Shown one piece after another: positions 10,274-20,566 of a stretch of DNA of 64,000 nucleotides. The translations under genes and the position numbers were made by a program. Location of the stretch: NCBI GenBank assembly GCA_033557465.1, contig CM066031.1, positions 1,230,987,312 to 1,231,051,311 on the forward strand, in the 5' to 3' direction. Within the stretch, counting starts at the first letter, position 1, and the number at the start of each line of letters is the position of its first letter. Below the pieces are notes generated by a model. It did no database searches. It had not been told where the DNA came from and was given only the letters and a program-made list of their open reading frames with translations. The DNA is from Ichthyophis bannanicus (lineage: Eukaryota; Chordata; Amphibia; Gymnophiona; Ichthyophiidae).

Positions 10274-12031
10274 ATGGGGGGGTCGGAGTCCACGCAAACT
10301 CCGTTGAAATGTATGTCTAGGAATTTTAGCAAGGGATTTGCTGGAGACTATGGAACAGAAATGTCTCCGTCCCGATTAGAAATGCTTTGTGATAGGGAGT
10401 GGCCAGTACTGGTCTCATCATGGCCCTGGTGGTACCTTTGATGTTAGTATCATATCCTTAGTTCACCAGATTGCACAAAAAGAACATCCTGACCAGTTCC
10501 CTTATATAGACTTCTGGTTAAATGTTTGTGAAAAAGAGCCCTCCTGGATGAAACGCTGTTATGAGGAACAGTGTAGGATATTTGTAGCAACTACCCAAGG
10601 GGCCCAGAAGCCTGGGGAAAAGAAACTGCCTGTCTATTCAGCCTCAGAGTCCCCAGACATTCCGTCCCTTCTTCCCCAGTTCCTCTATAGGCCAGTCCCC
10701 TCGGCTCTGCCACTATCCCAGGCAGAGCCTGTCCAGGAGGAACCCATTCCTGCAGTTTTACCCCGGGTGTCCTCCCAACGGCCCCCGCAGCTGGAGGAGG
10801 CGCTCCCCTCGCCAGCCAAAAGTCCTGGCTCAGTTCAGAGTACTCCGAGTGGGCCACAGTCCACCGATGACACTACAAGCAGGGATTCATTTGCCAGTTC
10901 AGGGTCACTCACAGCCAGCGCCCAATAACATGAAGTGGAACCCCGACAGTCCCGATTGCCGTATGCCTTCAGAAGTACAACTACCAGTAAAAGGGATGAT
11001 CACGTTATACCATTGCGCCAGGTCCAGGGCCTACCCACCCTTAATACCGAAGGCCACCTTTTTCCACCACTGATTTACTGAACTGGAAGACGCATTATGC
11101 CTCCTACACTGAGAAGCCTCAGGATTTGATTGAACTAATGAACAGAATTATGCAGACCCCTTAGCCTACCTGGTCTGATTGCCGCCAGCTCCTGTCCACC
11201 CTTTTCAGCACTGAAGAGCGAGCGCGAATTGTGCAGGCCTCCATTAGATGGTTAGAAGAAAATCCTGTAGGAGATGCAGGCCTGGACTCTCGGCAAGCAG
11301 CCGCCGCGGATTTCCCAAATGATGGCCCCAAGTGAGATCCAAATAGTGCAGACAGCCCTCAATCGGTTCCGCCAAGCCCTCATGCAAAGCCTGAAGAAGG
11401 GAGGCCAGAAAGCCATGAATATTGGAAAAATATCTGAAGTTCTCCAACGACCAGCTAAGAGCCCAGCAGCCTTCTATGAATGATTATCTGAAGCCTACAG
11501 ACTTTATACCCCATATGATCCAGCGGCCCAGGAAAATTTGCGCATGGTAAATGCTGCATTCGTGAGTCAGTCCCAGGGGAGACATAAAGCAAAAACTGCA
11601 AAAGTTGGAAGGATTTGCGGGCATGAATACAGCCCAGTTAATAAAAGTTGCTCAGAAAGTGTTTGTGAATCGTGATCAAGAATGTCAGAGGGAAAGTGAA
11701 CGTAGAATGAAGAAGAAAGCTGATTTTCTTGCTGCAGCTTTAGTTGAAAGACGCAGAGAAAGTTTCTCTAACAGAAGGACTCGAGGATGTGGAAGGGGCC
11801 GAGGAGATGGTTGGCCCCCATTGGGTGCAAATCAGTGTGCCCACTGTAAGGAAGAAGGACATTGGAAGAATGAATGCCCGAATTTTGACTCCGTCTCCCG
11901 GAGGGGAGGAGGGAGCACTTGGAGAGCAGGGGGCGATTCCGGCATCGGGGAGGAATGCATCGCACCAGCAGGGAGAAGCCGCTGTAGAGGGAGTGGCAAC
12001 CGTTGAGGGCTACTACACGGATGAAGACTAG
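10274..12031 (+). pseudogene. gag: gag polyprotein gene, broken
   Basis: The chosen start (10274) gives Met-Gly-Gly, a potential N-myristoylation signal of a matrix protein, followed by a basic and then a proline-rich region (to about 10928). Capsid-like sequence follows (about 11080-11580), including the region equivalent to the major homology region. A basic segment precedes one CX2CX4HX4C zinc knuckle (CAHCKEEGHWKNEC, about 11839-11880). The coding sequence moves between all three frames: shifts near 10390-10440, between matrix and capsid, near 11580 and after the knuckle. In-frame stops lie in capsid (one at 11481-11483). The final frame ends at UAG 12029-12031, in frame with protease. 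The copy cannot make an intact Gag. Confidence 0.85.
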
Positions 12032-12072
12032 GCCAGACCGGGCTCCAAGTTCTCTCTGGGTCCCCAGGAGCC
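12029..12072 (+). promoter_or_regulatory. gag-pol UAG with candidate readthrough stem
   Basis: UAG at 12029-12031 is in frame with the protease frame, which continues without a stop to 12310. Nine bases after the UAG, GGCTCC (12041-12046) can pair with GGAGCC (12067-12072). Known gammaretroviruses express Pol by UAG readthrough helped by a downstream structure. Assigning that role here is inference from position. Confidence 0.6.
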
Positions 12073-12313
12073 TATGGTCAGTTTGAAGATTGGGGACCAA
12101 TGTATGGACTTCATGGTGGATATGGGGGCCGAACATTCAGTGGTGGCAAAGCCTGTGGCCCCTCTGTCTACTCGATCCATCACTATCGTCGGAGCTACTG
12201 GAACCAGAGCCACAAAACCTTTCTTGCAGAACCGCACTTGTGAATTAGGGGGACGGCAGATAACGCATCAGTTCCTGTATATGCCTGAGGGCCCAATCCC
12301 CCTCTTGGGCTGA
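12032..12313 (+). pseudogene. pro: Retroviral aspartic protease (pro), active-site mutant
   Basis: The frame continues from the gag UAG and contains a retropepsin fold: a beta-strand-rich N-terminus, then Val-Asp-Met-Gly-Ala-Glu at 12116-12133, then a Gly-Ala-Thr-Gly flap-region segment. The usual catalytic triad Asp-Thr-Gly has Met in place of Thr (codon ATG at 12122-12124), a single ACG to ATG transition at a former CpG. The frame ends at TGA 12311-12313 where the family normally continues into reverse transcriptase, again consistent with CGA to TGA. The gene is therefore doubly disabled. Confidence 0.8.
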
Positions 12314-13516
12314 GATATGCTTGCTAAGTTGCAGGCACAGATATCCTTTGATGAAGGAGGACAAATGGAAATGATGTTGAATTCAAAATCATCTGGCCTG
12401 ATGGTGCTGACTGTCCCCCGGGAAGAAGAATGGCGGTTCTATAACACACCTCTGACCAAGGCAGCCAGTCCCCGTATACCCACCAGTATTTTAGCTCCGC
12501 CTGAAGTGTGGGCGGAGGATAATCCTCCGGGCCTAGCAAAGAGTATAGCCCCTGTTCTTGTCACCCTCAAACCGGGAATGGAACCATTGCATGTGAGACA
12601 ATATCCTCTCCCATGACCAGCAATCAAAGGCATTCATCGTCATAGACTCCTTAGAGAATGCCAATCGCCCTGGAATACCCCCCTCCTCCCAGTTAAGAAG
12701 CCTGGGACAGGTGACTACCGCCCAGTGCAGGATTTGAGACGAGTAAATAATGCAGTTGAAGCCATACATCCAGTAGTACCAAATCCCTACACCCTCTTGG
12801 GACTGATTCCTTCTGAAGCTACTCACTTCACTGTTTTGGATTTAAAGGATGCCTTCTTTTGCATACGCCGGGCATCCACCAGTCAACTCCTGTTTGCGTT
12901 TGAATGGGAGAACCCGACCACCGGAAGGCGAGGCCAACTCACCTGGACTCGATTACCTCAAGGACACAAGAACTCACCCATCATCTTCAGTGCTGCTCTT
13001 AATCAAGATCTATTAAGTTACTCTGTGACTCCAGGAAAAAGAGTCTTACTCCAGTGTGTGGATGACCTGCTTGTAGTCACCAACTCCAAAACTGAATGTG
13101 TGCAAGCCACCAATGATCTCTTGCACCTCCTGAATGAAGCTGGATACAAGGTCTCCAGAGCCAAGGCGCAGTTGTGCCAAACAGAAGTAAAATACCTGGG
13201 ATTCCATCTGTCCAGAGGGGTCCGGAGATTGGGACTCGAGCGAAAGGAAGCAGTATGCCTCATCCCTACCCCCACCACCAGAAAGCAGGTGAGGTCCTTC
13301 TTGGGAGCTGCCGGCTACTGCCGAATATGGATACCCAACTTCGCGCTCTTGGCAAAGCCATTGTACCAAGCCACCAAAGGAGTGGAACGATCTCCCATGG
13401 AATGGGGCCCAGAACAGGATAAAGCGTTCAAATCGTTGAAAGCTGTTTTGATGTCATCACCAGCCTTGGGCCTACCAGATGTACCGAAGCCATTGAAGTC
13501 GACAAACTCACCTTAG
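12314..13516 (+). pseudogene. pol: Retroviral reverse transcriptase (pol), broken
   Basis: Same frame as protease. A linker and fingers region (12317-12613) ends at a TGA (12614-12616), another probable CGA to TGA change. The frame resumes with QDLRRVNNAVE and LDLKDAFF motifs (about 12727-12860), the LPQGHKNSP motif (about 12955) and the catalytic box at 13055-13066. That box reads Cys-Val-Asp-Asp rather than Tyr-Val-Asp-Asp (TGT for TAT at 13055-13057). Thumb-like sequence follows with EVKYLGFHLS. Near 13480-13510 the connection domain is shortened and the frame shifts, so the RNase H part is in another frame. Confidence 0.85.
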
Positions 13517-14004
13517 GTCAGGGTCTCCAGGTTACAGGGCCACACTCTGTCCTAACCCTCATGGAACATAAAGGAAATTACAGGTTCACGAATTCCCGCA
13601 TGCTAAAGTACCTAAGCATGCTGTGCGAAAACCCTCGATTACAGTTGATTGTCAGTCAAGCTCTGAACCCTGCTACACTATTACCAGTTGGTCCAGGTCC
13701 ACCCGACCATGATTGCTTGGAAGTAATGGATACTGTGTTCTCCAGTTGCCCTGATTTAACCGATCTTCCACTGAACAACTCTGAACAGATTTTCTTTGTG
13801 GATGGAAGCAGTCTTGTCATCAACGGACAACGTCGTGCTGGCTATGCAGTAGTGACCCTGGACATGGTAGTTGAATCTTCAGCTTTGCCCCCAGGAACCT
13901 CAGCACAGGAGGCTGAACTGATAGCCCTCACTAGGGCACTGATAATAGGAACAGGGCTCCGCTTGAATGTGTACACAGACTCCAGCCCCCAGGTCCAACT
14001 GTAA
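13517..14004 (+). pseudogene. pol: Retroviral RNase H domain, truncated
   Basis: It continues pol one frame away from reverse transcriptase. The end of the connection domain (about 13500-13700, including NPATLLP) leads to RNase H with three of the four usual acidic residues visible: Asp in FFVDGS (about 13800), Glu in AQEAEL (about 13910) and Asp in YTDSS (about 13977). The frame stops at 14002-14004, directly after the third, losing the C-terminal helix, the fourth acidic residue and all of integrase. The break is probably the edge of a large deletion. Confidence 0.8.
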
Positions 14005-14211
14005 TCCCTGAATCATTGGGCCCAGCCTTTGTCCATGCTTTTCACCAAGCCACACATTATAGGAAAAACAGCTATAGAAAATGTTTTTAGGCCCCAATTC
14101 TATATCCCACTGCTAGGGGATATGAGTCAGATTGGATCCGAAATCACTAGACAAGAGCTGTTGGCTTTAGGTTCTGTCTTACAGAGTCTCCACATTTGGG
14201 TACTAATGTAG

Positions 14212-14340
14212 AATCTACAGTCCTACTCCTGCCACCACCGGAAGCTGGCAGGTCCACGTATGGCAGAAGCTTGAGGAACCTACAGCCCTACTCCTGTCAC
14301 ACACCGGAAGCTGACAGGTCTACGTACGGCGGAAGCTGTG
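14212..14340 (+). repeat. Imperfect tandem duplication in the provirus
   Basis: Two units of about 63 bases, each containing CTACTCCTG, then CACCGGAAGCTG, CAGGTC and a TACGTA-like motif, then GGCAGAAGC or GGCGGAAGC. Placed just upstream of the 3' end, they may be a structural or regulatory duplication or a deletion scar. Confidence 0.65.
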
Positions 14341-14573
14341 GAAGAAAAGAACTTAAGTGATAGCTATGTGTTTGCTTCTCCCATGTTTCTTACCCCTTTG
14401 CTTGCGATTGTTTACCTCAATCATAGACAATAGTACTGTAGAACGTAAGACAGCAGCCAGAGTGTTAGCCATCTGGCAGTATCAGGCTATACCCCAAAAT
14501 GAAGTATCAGTTTAACAAGAGTCCCGTATGTGATTAGTTTCTCACCCTCTCTTTATTCGGGTTGAGAATAATC

Positions 14574-14584
14574 AAAGGGGGGAA
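14574..14584 (+). promoter_or_regulatory. Polypurine tract
   Basis: AAAGGGGGGAA lies immediately upstream of the 3' LTR TGTGG, the expected site for plus-strand priming. Confidence 0.85.
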
Positions 14585-15074
14585 TGTGGTAGGCTATGGC
14601 CTGTAAACTAGGCCTAGATCCTAACCCCCACCTGAGAGTAGTATTGAAAAGAACCAAAGTTTAGAAATCTGCTTTAAACTGCTTTTTGAAAGTCCCTTTC
14701 CTTCCCCCATGAAGTTTGTGTAAGCTCTTTATGCTTGATTTGCTCTGTCCTTGCATTCTCTGAGCTAGAAATGTCCTTGAAGTAGAAATGTATCTATGCC
14801 TAAAACTGTGCCTTTGTTAGAATAGTCTGCGCAGGGGGAGCAAGGAGCTAGGCCCAGAGAGGGTCCCCGATTGGACAGGTGCAGGGGGGCGTTGGGACCA
14901 ATAGAAAGTCTGCTTGTATCAAACTGTGAAATTGTATATAATGAATCTGCTGTAGTTTCTCATTGCTCAGTCCTTTTTGGATGCTTTCCTGTCTGAGCCT
15001 TGTGCACAATAAATTGGCTTGGACCCTGCAATTGACTCCTGGTATTATTTATTGCATGCTTATCAGCTGCTACA
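14585..15074 (+). repeat. 3' LTR of the provirus
   Basis: 490 bp and colinear with the 5' LTR. The differences seen by eye are about six single-base changes (for example CTCTGTCC versus CTCTATCC, and CAGGGGGGCG versus CAGGGTGGCG), roughly 1.2 percent. AATAAA is at 15008-15013. The ATAA target duplicate follows at 15075-15078. Confidence 0.95.
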
Positions 15075-15078
15075 ATAA

Positions 15079-15563
15079 GAGCATAGAGCGGAACCAATTT
15101 TCCCTCATCCTATGGCTACCAAAAAAGACCGCAGTCTAGTGGAGCCTTCCACGTCACGCTCAAGTGAGAGAGTAACACTCAAGGTGGTCGTTCAATCAAT
15201 CTTTTCCTCTAAATCTTCAGAAATTTCTTTTTTTGAATACATCCTGTGTGAGGGGCGTTTTTTTGAATACATCCTGTGTGAGGTGACATTTACTTTATCG
15301 TGTTTGGAGATATTTCTTTTAACCTAATAGATCAGGTGTCAGCAAAATAACACTGGTTACGTGTTTTCTCATACAGGTTTATTATCATTCATGATGATAC
15401 AAGAGACATTTCAATAACAAGTAACATAAAGAACAGCCATTCAAGCCCCTGAAGAAGGCTTTCACGAAACACGGCCTGTGTCGGGCCAGTGGCTGAAGAG
15501 GAATAATAATAATTTTTAATAAAGGTTACATTTTATACGTTCCTTCATTGCAATCCACGTATC
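15079..15563. other. Unassigned; short tandem duplication
   Basis: No gene. A unit of about 33 bases containing TTTTTTGAATACATCCTGTG occurs twice in tandem near 15228-15290. The CGAAACACGGCCTGTGTCGG inverted motif near 15460 resembles one near 1300. Confidence 0.4.
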
Positions 15564-17090
15564 TTACTGGGAGGGTGTGCCACCAAAGACATTCCCTGAA
15601 TTTAGCCCTAGTAGCATGCCAGGGCCACAAACTGAACCTTGAGAGTTTAGTGTCAATTCATGGTCCAAACTAGACTGCATGAAGGACAAAATGGTGACGA
15701 TGTCTTCCTTACTGGCATGCAGAGCCTGAGAGGAACACCACTTCTCGAAGACCTCCCATGTTCTCACATAGGCCAGAGAAATAGACGACCTTTGGACTCT
15801 GAACAGTATATTCACTACTGCTCCAGAATAGCCCTTCTTGGACAGACTGCTGCTCTCAAAGATCAGGCCATAAGCAAGAAAGGAACAGGATCCTCCATCA
15901 CCAGGGGTCTCTGCCACAAAAGGCCCTTCTCTTGTGAAACAAAAAAGGAAGTTCCACTATCAAATTCAAGAGATCTGCACACCAGGGCCTGTGAGGATAA
16001 CCCAGACCACTAGAATCTCTAGACTGGTGAGATCGAACTCTACCAAGAGGACAGCTCATCGAGGGCCACAGGGCAAAGACATATAGGGGCCCCTCCTGGG
16101 GTCACTTCTGAAGCAGAGAATCCAAGGCTACCACCTGTGGATCCTTCCTATGGCTGAAGAAGGTTTCAACTTTGGCATTTGCCTGGGTAGCCATCAAGTC
16201 AAGTACTGGAAGGACCTATCTCTTCACAATATGGTTGAATGTATGAGGGCTTAGCTCCCACTTGCTGGGATCCACAGAATTATCACTCAAGAAGTAGCCT
16301 GCACATTGTCAGCACCTGCTATATGGGCCACTAACAGGGTGAGCAGATGTTTCTCTGCTCAACAACACAGCTCTGCCACCTTGAAAGTCACCATGGCACT
16401 ATGAGTGCTGCCTTGCTTGTGGCATTTGCAAAGCAATTTGTATATTCTTGGACATCTAGGAGTGGTTGAAAGCTCTCCAGTGCCAGACAGATTACTCTGG
16501 CCTCCAGCCAATTGATTGATGAGGAGGCTTCCTGAGGGGACCAGAGACCCTGGGCAAACTGACCCAGACAGTGAACTTCCAAACTCTTCCAGATGGCTTC
16601 TGTGGTGACTATAACCCAATCCAGTGCTTCAAGTCAAATCCCTTCTAACATATTGTGAGAGTACAACCACCAGTCCAACTGCTCCTTGATTTCCTGAGGC
16701 AGAAGAAGGTGCTGATGAGCATATGGGTGCTGAGAGACCAAAGCATCAACAGATGCCTCTGCAGGGGGCATATGTACATCCTGACCCAAGGGACCAGCTT
16801 TAGGGTTAATGCCGTGGATTTGCAGGTAGTTCTAGGCTTGGGGAGTTGGTTGAGCATAAAACTCCATGAGTTGTGCTGCAGCTGGAGCAACCTTTCCTTC
16901 ATGAGAAACACTCTTCTCAAGTGAGTGTTGTACCGAACCCCCAGATATTCCAAGTCCTGGGAGGGAATTAGGCTGCTCTTAGGACAACTGGCTATTAATG
17001 CTAGCTGTTCCAGCAAATGAATCAACAAGGCCATGTCTGCCCTGGATTTCTCTAAGGAGTCAGACTGAATCACAAATTTCTAAAATCTGT
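15564..17090 (-). mobile_element. Decayed DIRS-type retrotransposon fragment, minus strand
   Basis: Read on the minus strand, the fragment starts with reverse-transcriptase C-terminal sequence (17073 to about 16645, containing LEYLGVRYNTHLRRVFL). RNase H-like sequence follows (16619 to about 16359), then the N-terminal part of a tyrosine recombinase (15917-15564, with a KKGYSGAVVNILFR segment typical of DIRS recombinases). The domain order RT, RNase H, recombinase is that of DIRS elements. Frames are broken and no terminal repeats are visible. It differs from the complete DIRS at 37.7-43.4 kb, so it represents another family. Confidence 0.7.
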
Positions 17091-17914
17091 CCAAAACTGA
17101 ATCACATTTTTTTGTCAAGCAAGTCCTTACAATGTTCCCTCTAAGCTGTGTGGGAGTCTGTAGCCTACATTCTTACCATCAGTTTCAATTGTGTGAGGCT
17201 GGTCCCCTGGAAGTCCCATAGAACCTACTTGTCCCCATGAGACTGCGGAGTGAACACTGTTCCCTAGTGTGGTACCATGTATCTAATATAAACATATATA
17301 TATACTTTCAGTGAGACTGCATTACAGCTTCATAAACAGTAAATTAGAGCTTCTGATAGATCCTGATACAACTCAGAGCAATCAATTCCTTCCTTCTATT
17401 CCAAAAGTGGATGTATAATTCTTTTTGTGTAGGACTTTAAAGTGAATTTGTTTAAGATTCACATTAGTAGAAAGGGTTTCCTTTCTACCAAACCCTTAAT
17501 CGGCAGATGTGATTAGACTAGTTGAGGCTTGCTGCCATCTAGTGGCATTTTTAGTAAATATTTTAGTCACATCGGTCATAATAGACTGGTAAAATGATAT
17601 GCTAAATTTAGTAGAGTTTATCAAAATACATCCAAAGATGATTATTGAAATTATTTCAGAAATAACAGAGTGCATATAGAGGGCTAGTTATTAAAGTGCC
17701 CTAACATTAGTGCATGTTAATTCACCGTTAACACATTATCGGTATCTTGGTCCCATTGAATAACATGAGACCTGCGCTAAAATAATATGTGCTAGTCTGA
17801 TAGTGCTAGTCATAATGGCTAATCTGATGATAAGTATAACATTCTGTAAGTGGAACATTATATTTTTACCATAACAACAGAATGAAATGGTGTGGTTGAC
17901 ATGTTACATTCTAC
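17091..17914. other. Unassigned, partly an unclassified interspersed repeat
   Basis: No gene. From about 17680 the phrases TAGTTATTAAAGTGCCC and AACATTAGTGCATGTTAA resemble segments near 21086-21120 and 25110-25200, suggesting a common low-complexity repeat family of unknown type. Confidence 0.3.
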
Positions 17915-18060
17915 AGGCAGACGTAGCCTGATGGTTTGGAAGCCAGGGTTCAAATCCCATTGACTCGTTTTCTGACACTGAGCAAGTTACTTCACCTTCT
18001 CTTGTTTCAGGTATCAATTTAAGACTCTATTAGCTTTCACTCCAATGCATGTTAAAAAAT
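17915..18060 (+). repeat. tRNA-derived SINE remnant
   Basis: GCCTGATGGTTTGGAAG followed by GGTTCAAATCCCATTGACTC is a tRNA-like A and B box arrangement. GAGCAAGTTACTTCACC then matches the MIR-type core. No tail is visible. Confidence 0.5.
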
Positions 18061-18262
18061 AATAAGCTGCTTCACATGTAAAGCAGCTCATTGCTATGCA
18101 AATTGGATACAGAGCTCCAGAGGTGGTGTTAACTTTCCAAGGACTGATGCTTCTGTGAAGTGGCATAAAGGCGTAATGTGGTCATGCCCTTTTTATAACC
18201 AGTTAGTGGTCATGTGGCAGTGTTTTGTATCAATTGGATAATTTTCCAGTGGATTTGGATAA

Positions 18263-18560
18263 GAATATAAGATATACCATACTGGGTCAGACCAAGGTCC
18301 ATCAAGCCCAGTATCCTGTTTCCAACAGTGGCCATTCTAGGTCATAAGTACCTAGCAGTTTCCCCAAAAGACACAGGTTCCTCAGTGCTTGTATTGGGTC
18401 AAGCAGTGACATCCTGGGTCCCTTTTAATAATGGTTTATGGACCATTCCTCCGGGAACTTGTCCAAACCTTTTTTAAACTCAGCTACAGTAACGGCTTTT
18501 ACTATATCCTCCGGTAACAAATTCCAGAGTTTGATTACACGTTGAGTGAAAAAATAGACC
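18263..18560 (-). repeat. CR1 LINE 3' end fragment, minus strand
   Basis: ACTGGGTCAGACCAAGGTCC, CCCAGTATCCTGTTTCCAAC and ATTCCAGAGTTTGATTACACG match the copy at 2599-2920 almost base for base. It is a 5'-truncated CR1 whose 3' end faces left. Confidence 0.75.
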
Positions 18561-18569
18561 CTGCTACAA

Positions 18570-19070
18570 AAATTACCAGTACTCCAACCTGTCAGTAATG
18601 GATCTGAGGGTGTTGAGCTCTAATTAGGTAAAGAAAATGCAGGTGTTAAAATAAGGAACCTTACTGACCTCACCCTTCAATTAGCTAAGAAATGTCAGTC
18701 TCAGGTTGGTAGACGAATCATGTGTCTGCATCAGAAAACCTGCAAGTATGGATAAGACTTCTGACTAGTAATTGATTCTAGAGAACCACAAAGCAGTGGG
18801 TTTCTTATGATTTAAGGCTAAGAAGTCGTACTGCAGCCAATCCACAACTGCAACAAGACATTCAGATTCTTCATAGCTATTTTTCTGCTTTTCCGAGACA
18901 TGAATCAACAGCTGAATGTCATCAGCAACGATGTAAAACTTGACCTTGAAACTTTCAGGTAATGCTGCTAGTGGAGATAAATATAAATTGAGTAATGTGG
19001 GTGATAATAATGAGCCCGATGGTATGCCACATCAATGGACAAAATGTAGACAACAAACCCTCCCAACCAA
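18570..19070 (-). pseudogene. L2-like LINE reverse transcriptase fragment (palm), minus strand
   Basis: On the minus strand, sequence around 18940-18880 gives an Ala-Asp-Asp-Ile-Gln-Leu-Leu-Ile catalytic box typical of L2-like LINEs, flanked by decayed palm sequence. It appears to be the continuation of the RT fingers fragment at 20821-21066. The two are separated by a CR1 copy, a SINE and a fold-back element that inserted later. Confidence 0.6.
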
Positions 19071-19139
19071 CATGGATATGAACTGTTTATTTCTTCCATT
19101 GGGGTTAAATTTGGACAACAAACCCTCTCAGCAAACAGA

Positions 19140-20215
19140 TTAAGAATATAAGATTTACCATACTGGATCAGACCAAAGGTCCATCAAGCCAAATATCCAA
19201 TAGTGGCCAATCCAGGTCACAAGTCCCTGACAGGATCCCAAAAGGTAGACATATTCCATGCTCCTCATCCCAGGGGTAAGCAGTGGATTTCCCTAGTCCA
19301 CTTTAATAATGGCTTATGGACTTTTCCTCCAGGAATTTATCCAATCCATTCTTAAGCCCAGCTACACTAACAGCTTTTACTACATCCTCTAACAACAAAT
19401 TCCAGAGCTTAATTATTTGTTGAGTGAAAACTTATTTTCTCAGATTAGTCTTAAATATAATACTTTCGAGTTTCGTTGCATGCCTCCTAGTCTTTGTGAG
19501 CCCAATATTCAAAGGGTTTTACGCAGTTAGCAATGCCATTAAATATCCACACAGACCATCTTGGCACCATATGGATAGTGCCGGGACAGTCCACTAACAG
19601 AGCTGGGGATATCCCAGTACCTATCCGATCAGTGGCGGTTTTCAGCCTGCTACCCAGATGGGCAACTGCATTAAGTTGGGATAGGTCCTAACTTAATGTC
19701 CTAACTTTATGTGATTGCGCCATCTGGTTAGCAGCTGAATATTGCTAATGGTCTGACAGCAGCAGAGGTCCATCGCGAAACTGGATATTCAAGGCAAGCG
19801 GATATCTGGTGTCCGGCGCTGAATATCTGATTTCACTTTTGCCGGTGGTGGTCAGGCGCTTTATAAGTGCTGACTGCAGTGAGCTGAATATATTTTCTGA
19901 AAAAGTAAACAATTTTTTTACATGTGCTCGTTCCATTCCACTCATTATTTTATAGGTCTGTATCATGTCCCCCTCAGCCATCACTTTTCCAAGTTGAAGA
20001 GCCCTAACCTTTTAAGCCTTTCCTCATAGGGGTTATCCTTCCATCTCCTTTATCGTTTTGGTCACCTTGCTCTGTACCTTTTCTAATTCTGTTAGATCTT
20101 TTTTTAGATGCAGCAACCAGAACTGCAAGACATACTCAAGGTGTGGTTGCACCATGAAGCAATACAGAGGCATTATGATATCCTGTGTTTTACTTACAAT
20201 GGGAATGGTTAGGAG
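19140..20215 (-). repeat. CR1 LINE 3' region, minus strand, with internal insertion
   Basis: The 3' UTR signature (ACTGGATCAGACCAAAGG, about 19160) leads on the minus strand into C-terminal ORF2 sequence, including the FHHGATTPxxEYVLQFW-type segment near 20100-20150. An unrelated segment (about 19500-19893) interrupts it. The two sides rejoin as they do in the uninterrupted copy at 56250-56640. Confidence 0.7.
19500..19893. repeat. Unclassified GATATTC-rich repeat inserted in CR1
   Basis: Multiple short motifs such as AATATCCAC, CTGGATATTCAAGG and GCTGAATATCTG recur, as in 22500-22770 and 27056-27740. It interrupts a CR1 copy. No coding capacity. A non-autonomous DNA transposon is possible. 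Confidence 0.5.
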
Positions 20216-20218
20216 TAG

Positions 20219-20510
20219 TTAGGAGTGGCCTAGTGGTTGGGGCGAGGTACTTCAGGCTGGAAGGTTGGGGGTTCAAATCCCACTAGAGGACAGCAACCTT
20301 GGGCCGGAAGGACTGGGGTTTCTAGTCCCACAGGTGCTCCTTGTGGTCCTGGGCAAGCCACTTAACCCTCCATAGCCCATGTTCCCTGTAAAATAGTTAT
20401 CTCCAAGTTATAATGCCCTGTTCAATGTAATTTCAGTTTGTTCAATGTAAACCGCACTGATGCAGAATAGCGCGATATATAAGAGAATGTAAATAAATAA
20501 ATAGTTCTGC
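20219..20510 (+). repeat. tRNA-derived SINE with MIR-like core and LINE-type tail
   Basis: A tRNA-like head (GAGTGGCCTAGTGGTTGGGG, then GGGGGTTCAAATCCCACT) is followed by a partial internal duplication, the core CTGGGCAAGCCACTTAACCC and a 3' end (AACCGCACTGATGCAG, then AAATAAATAAATAG) like those of L2-type LINE tails. This is the best-preserved SINE here and probably used L2-like machinery. Confidence 0.75.
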
Positions 20511-20566
20511 AAATATGAAGTGCACTATTTCAAATATAATCCTTGAACCCTAAATCAGTACTTCTT

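Larger units (their letters stand above)
14005..14584 (+). pseudogene. Deleted pol-env region with possible env tail remnant
   Basis: Where integrase and env (normally about 3 kb) should lie, only 580 bp remain. A short frame ending at TAA 14513-14515 has aliphatic and aromatic residues and a Tyr-Gln-Ala-Ile segment resembling a YxxI sorting motif of an envelope cytoplasmic tail. This identification is weak. The segment 14212-14340 contains an imperfect tandem duplication (see separate entry). Confidence 0.4.
7582..15074 (+). mobile_element. Gammaretrovirus-like endogenous provirus, defective
   Basis: Two 490-bp LTRs beginning TGTGG and ending TACA enclose 6513 bp. A 4-bp direct duplication ATAA lies at 7578-7581 and 15075-15078, the usual gammaretroviral duplication length. 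Inside, in order, are a tRNA-Gly type primer site, a 2.2-kb leader, gag with one CCHC knuckle, a UAG at the gag-pol junction, protease, reverse transcriptase and RNase H. Integrase and nearly all of env are missing: only about 0.6 kb separates RNase H from the 3' LTR. Several stops and frameshifts break gag and pol. The LTRs differ at only about six positions, so insertion was recent relative to the internal damage. Confidence 0.95.

Noticed and set aside
20260..20300. True tRNA gene at the GGTTCAAATCCC box
   Set aside because: The box B-like motif is followed by a SINE core and LINE-type tail, and no cloverleaf could be drawn by eye.
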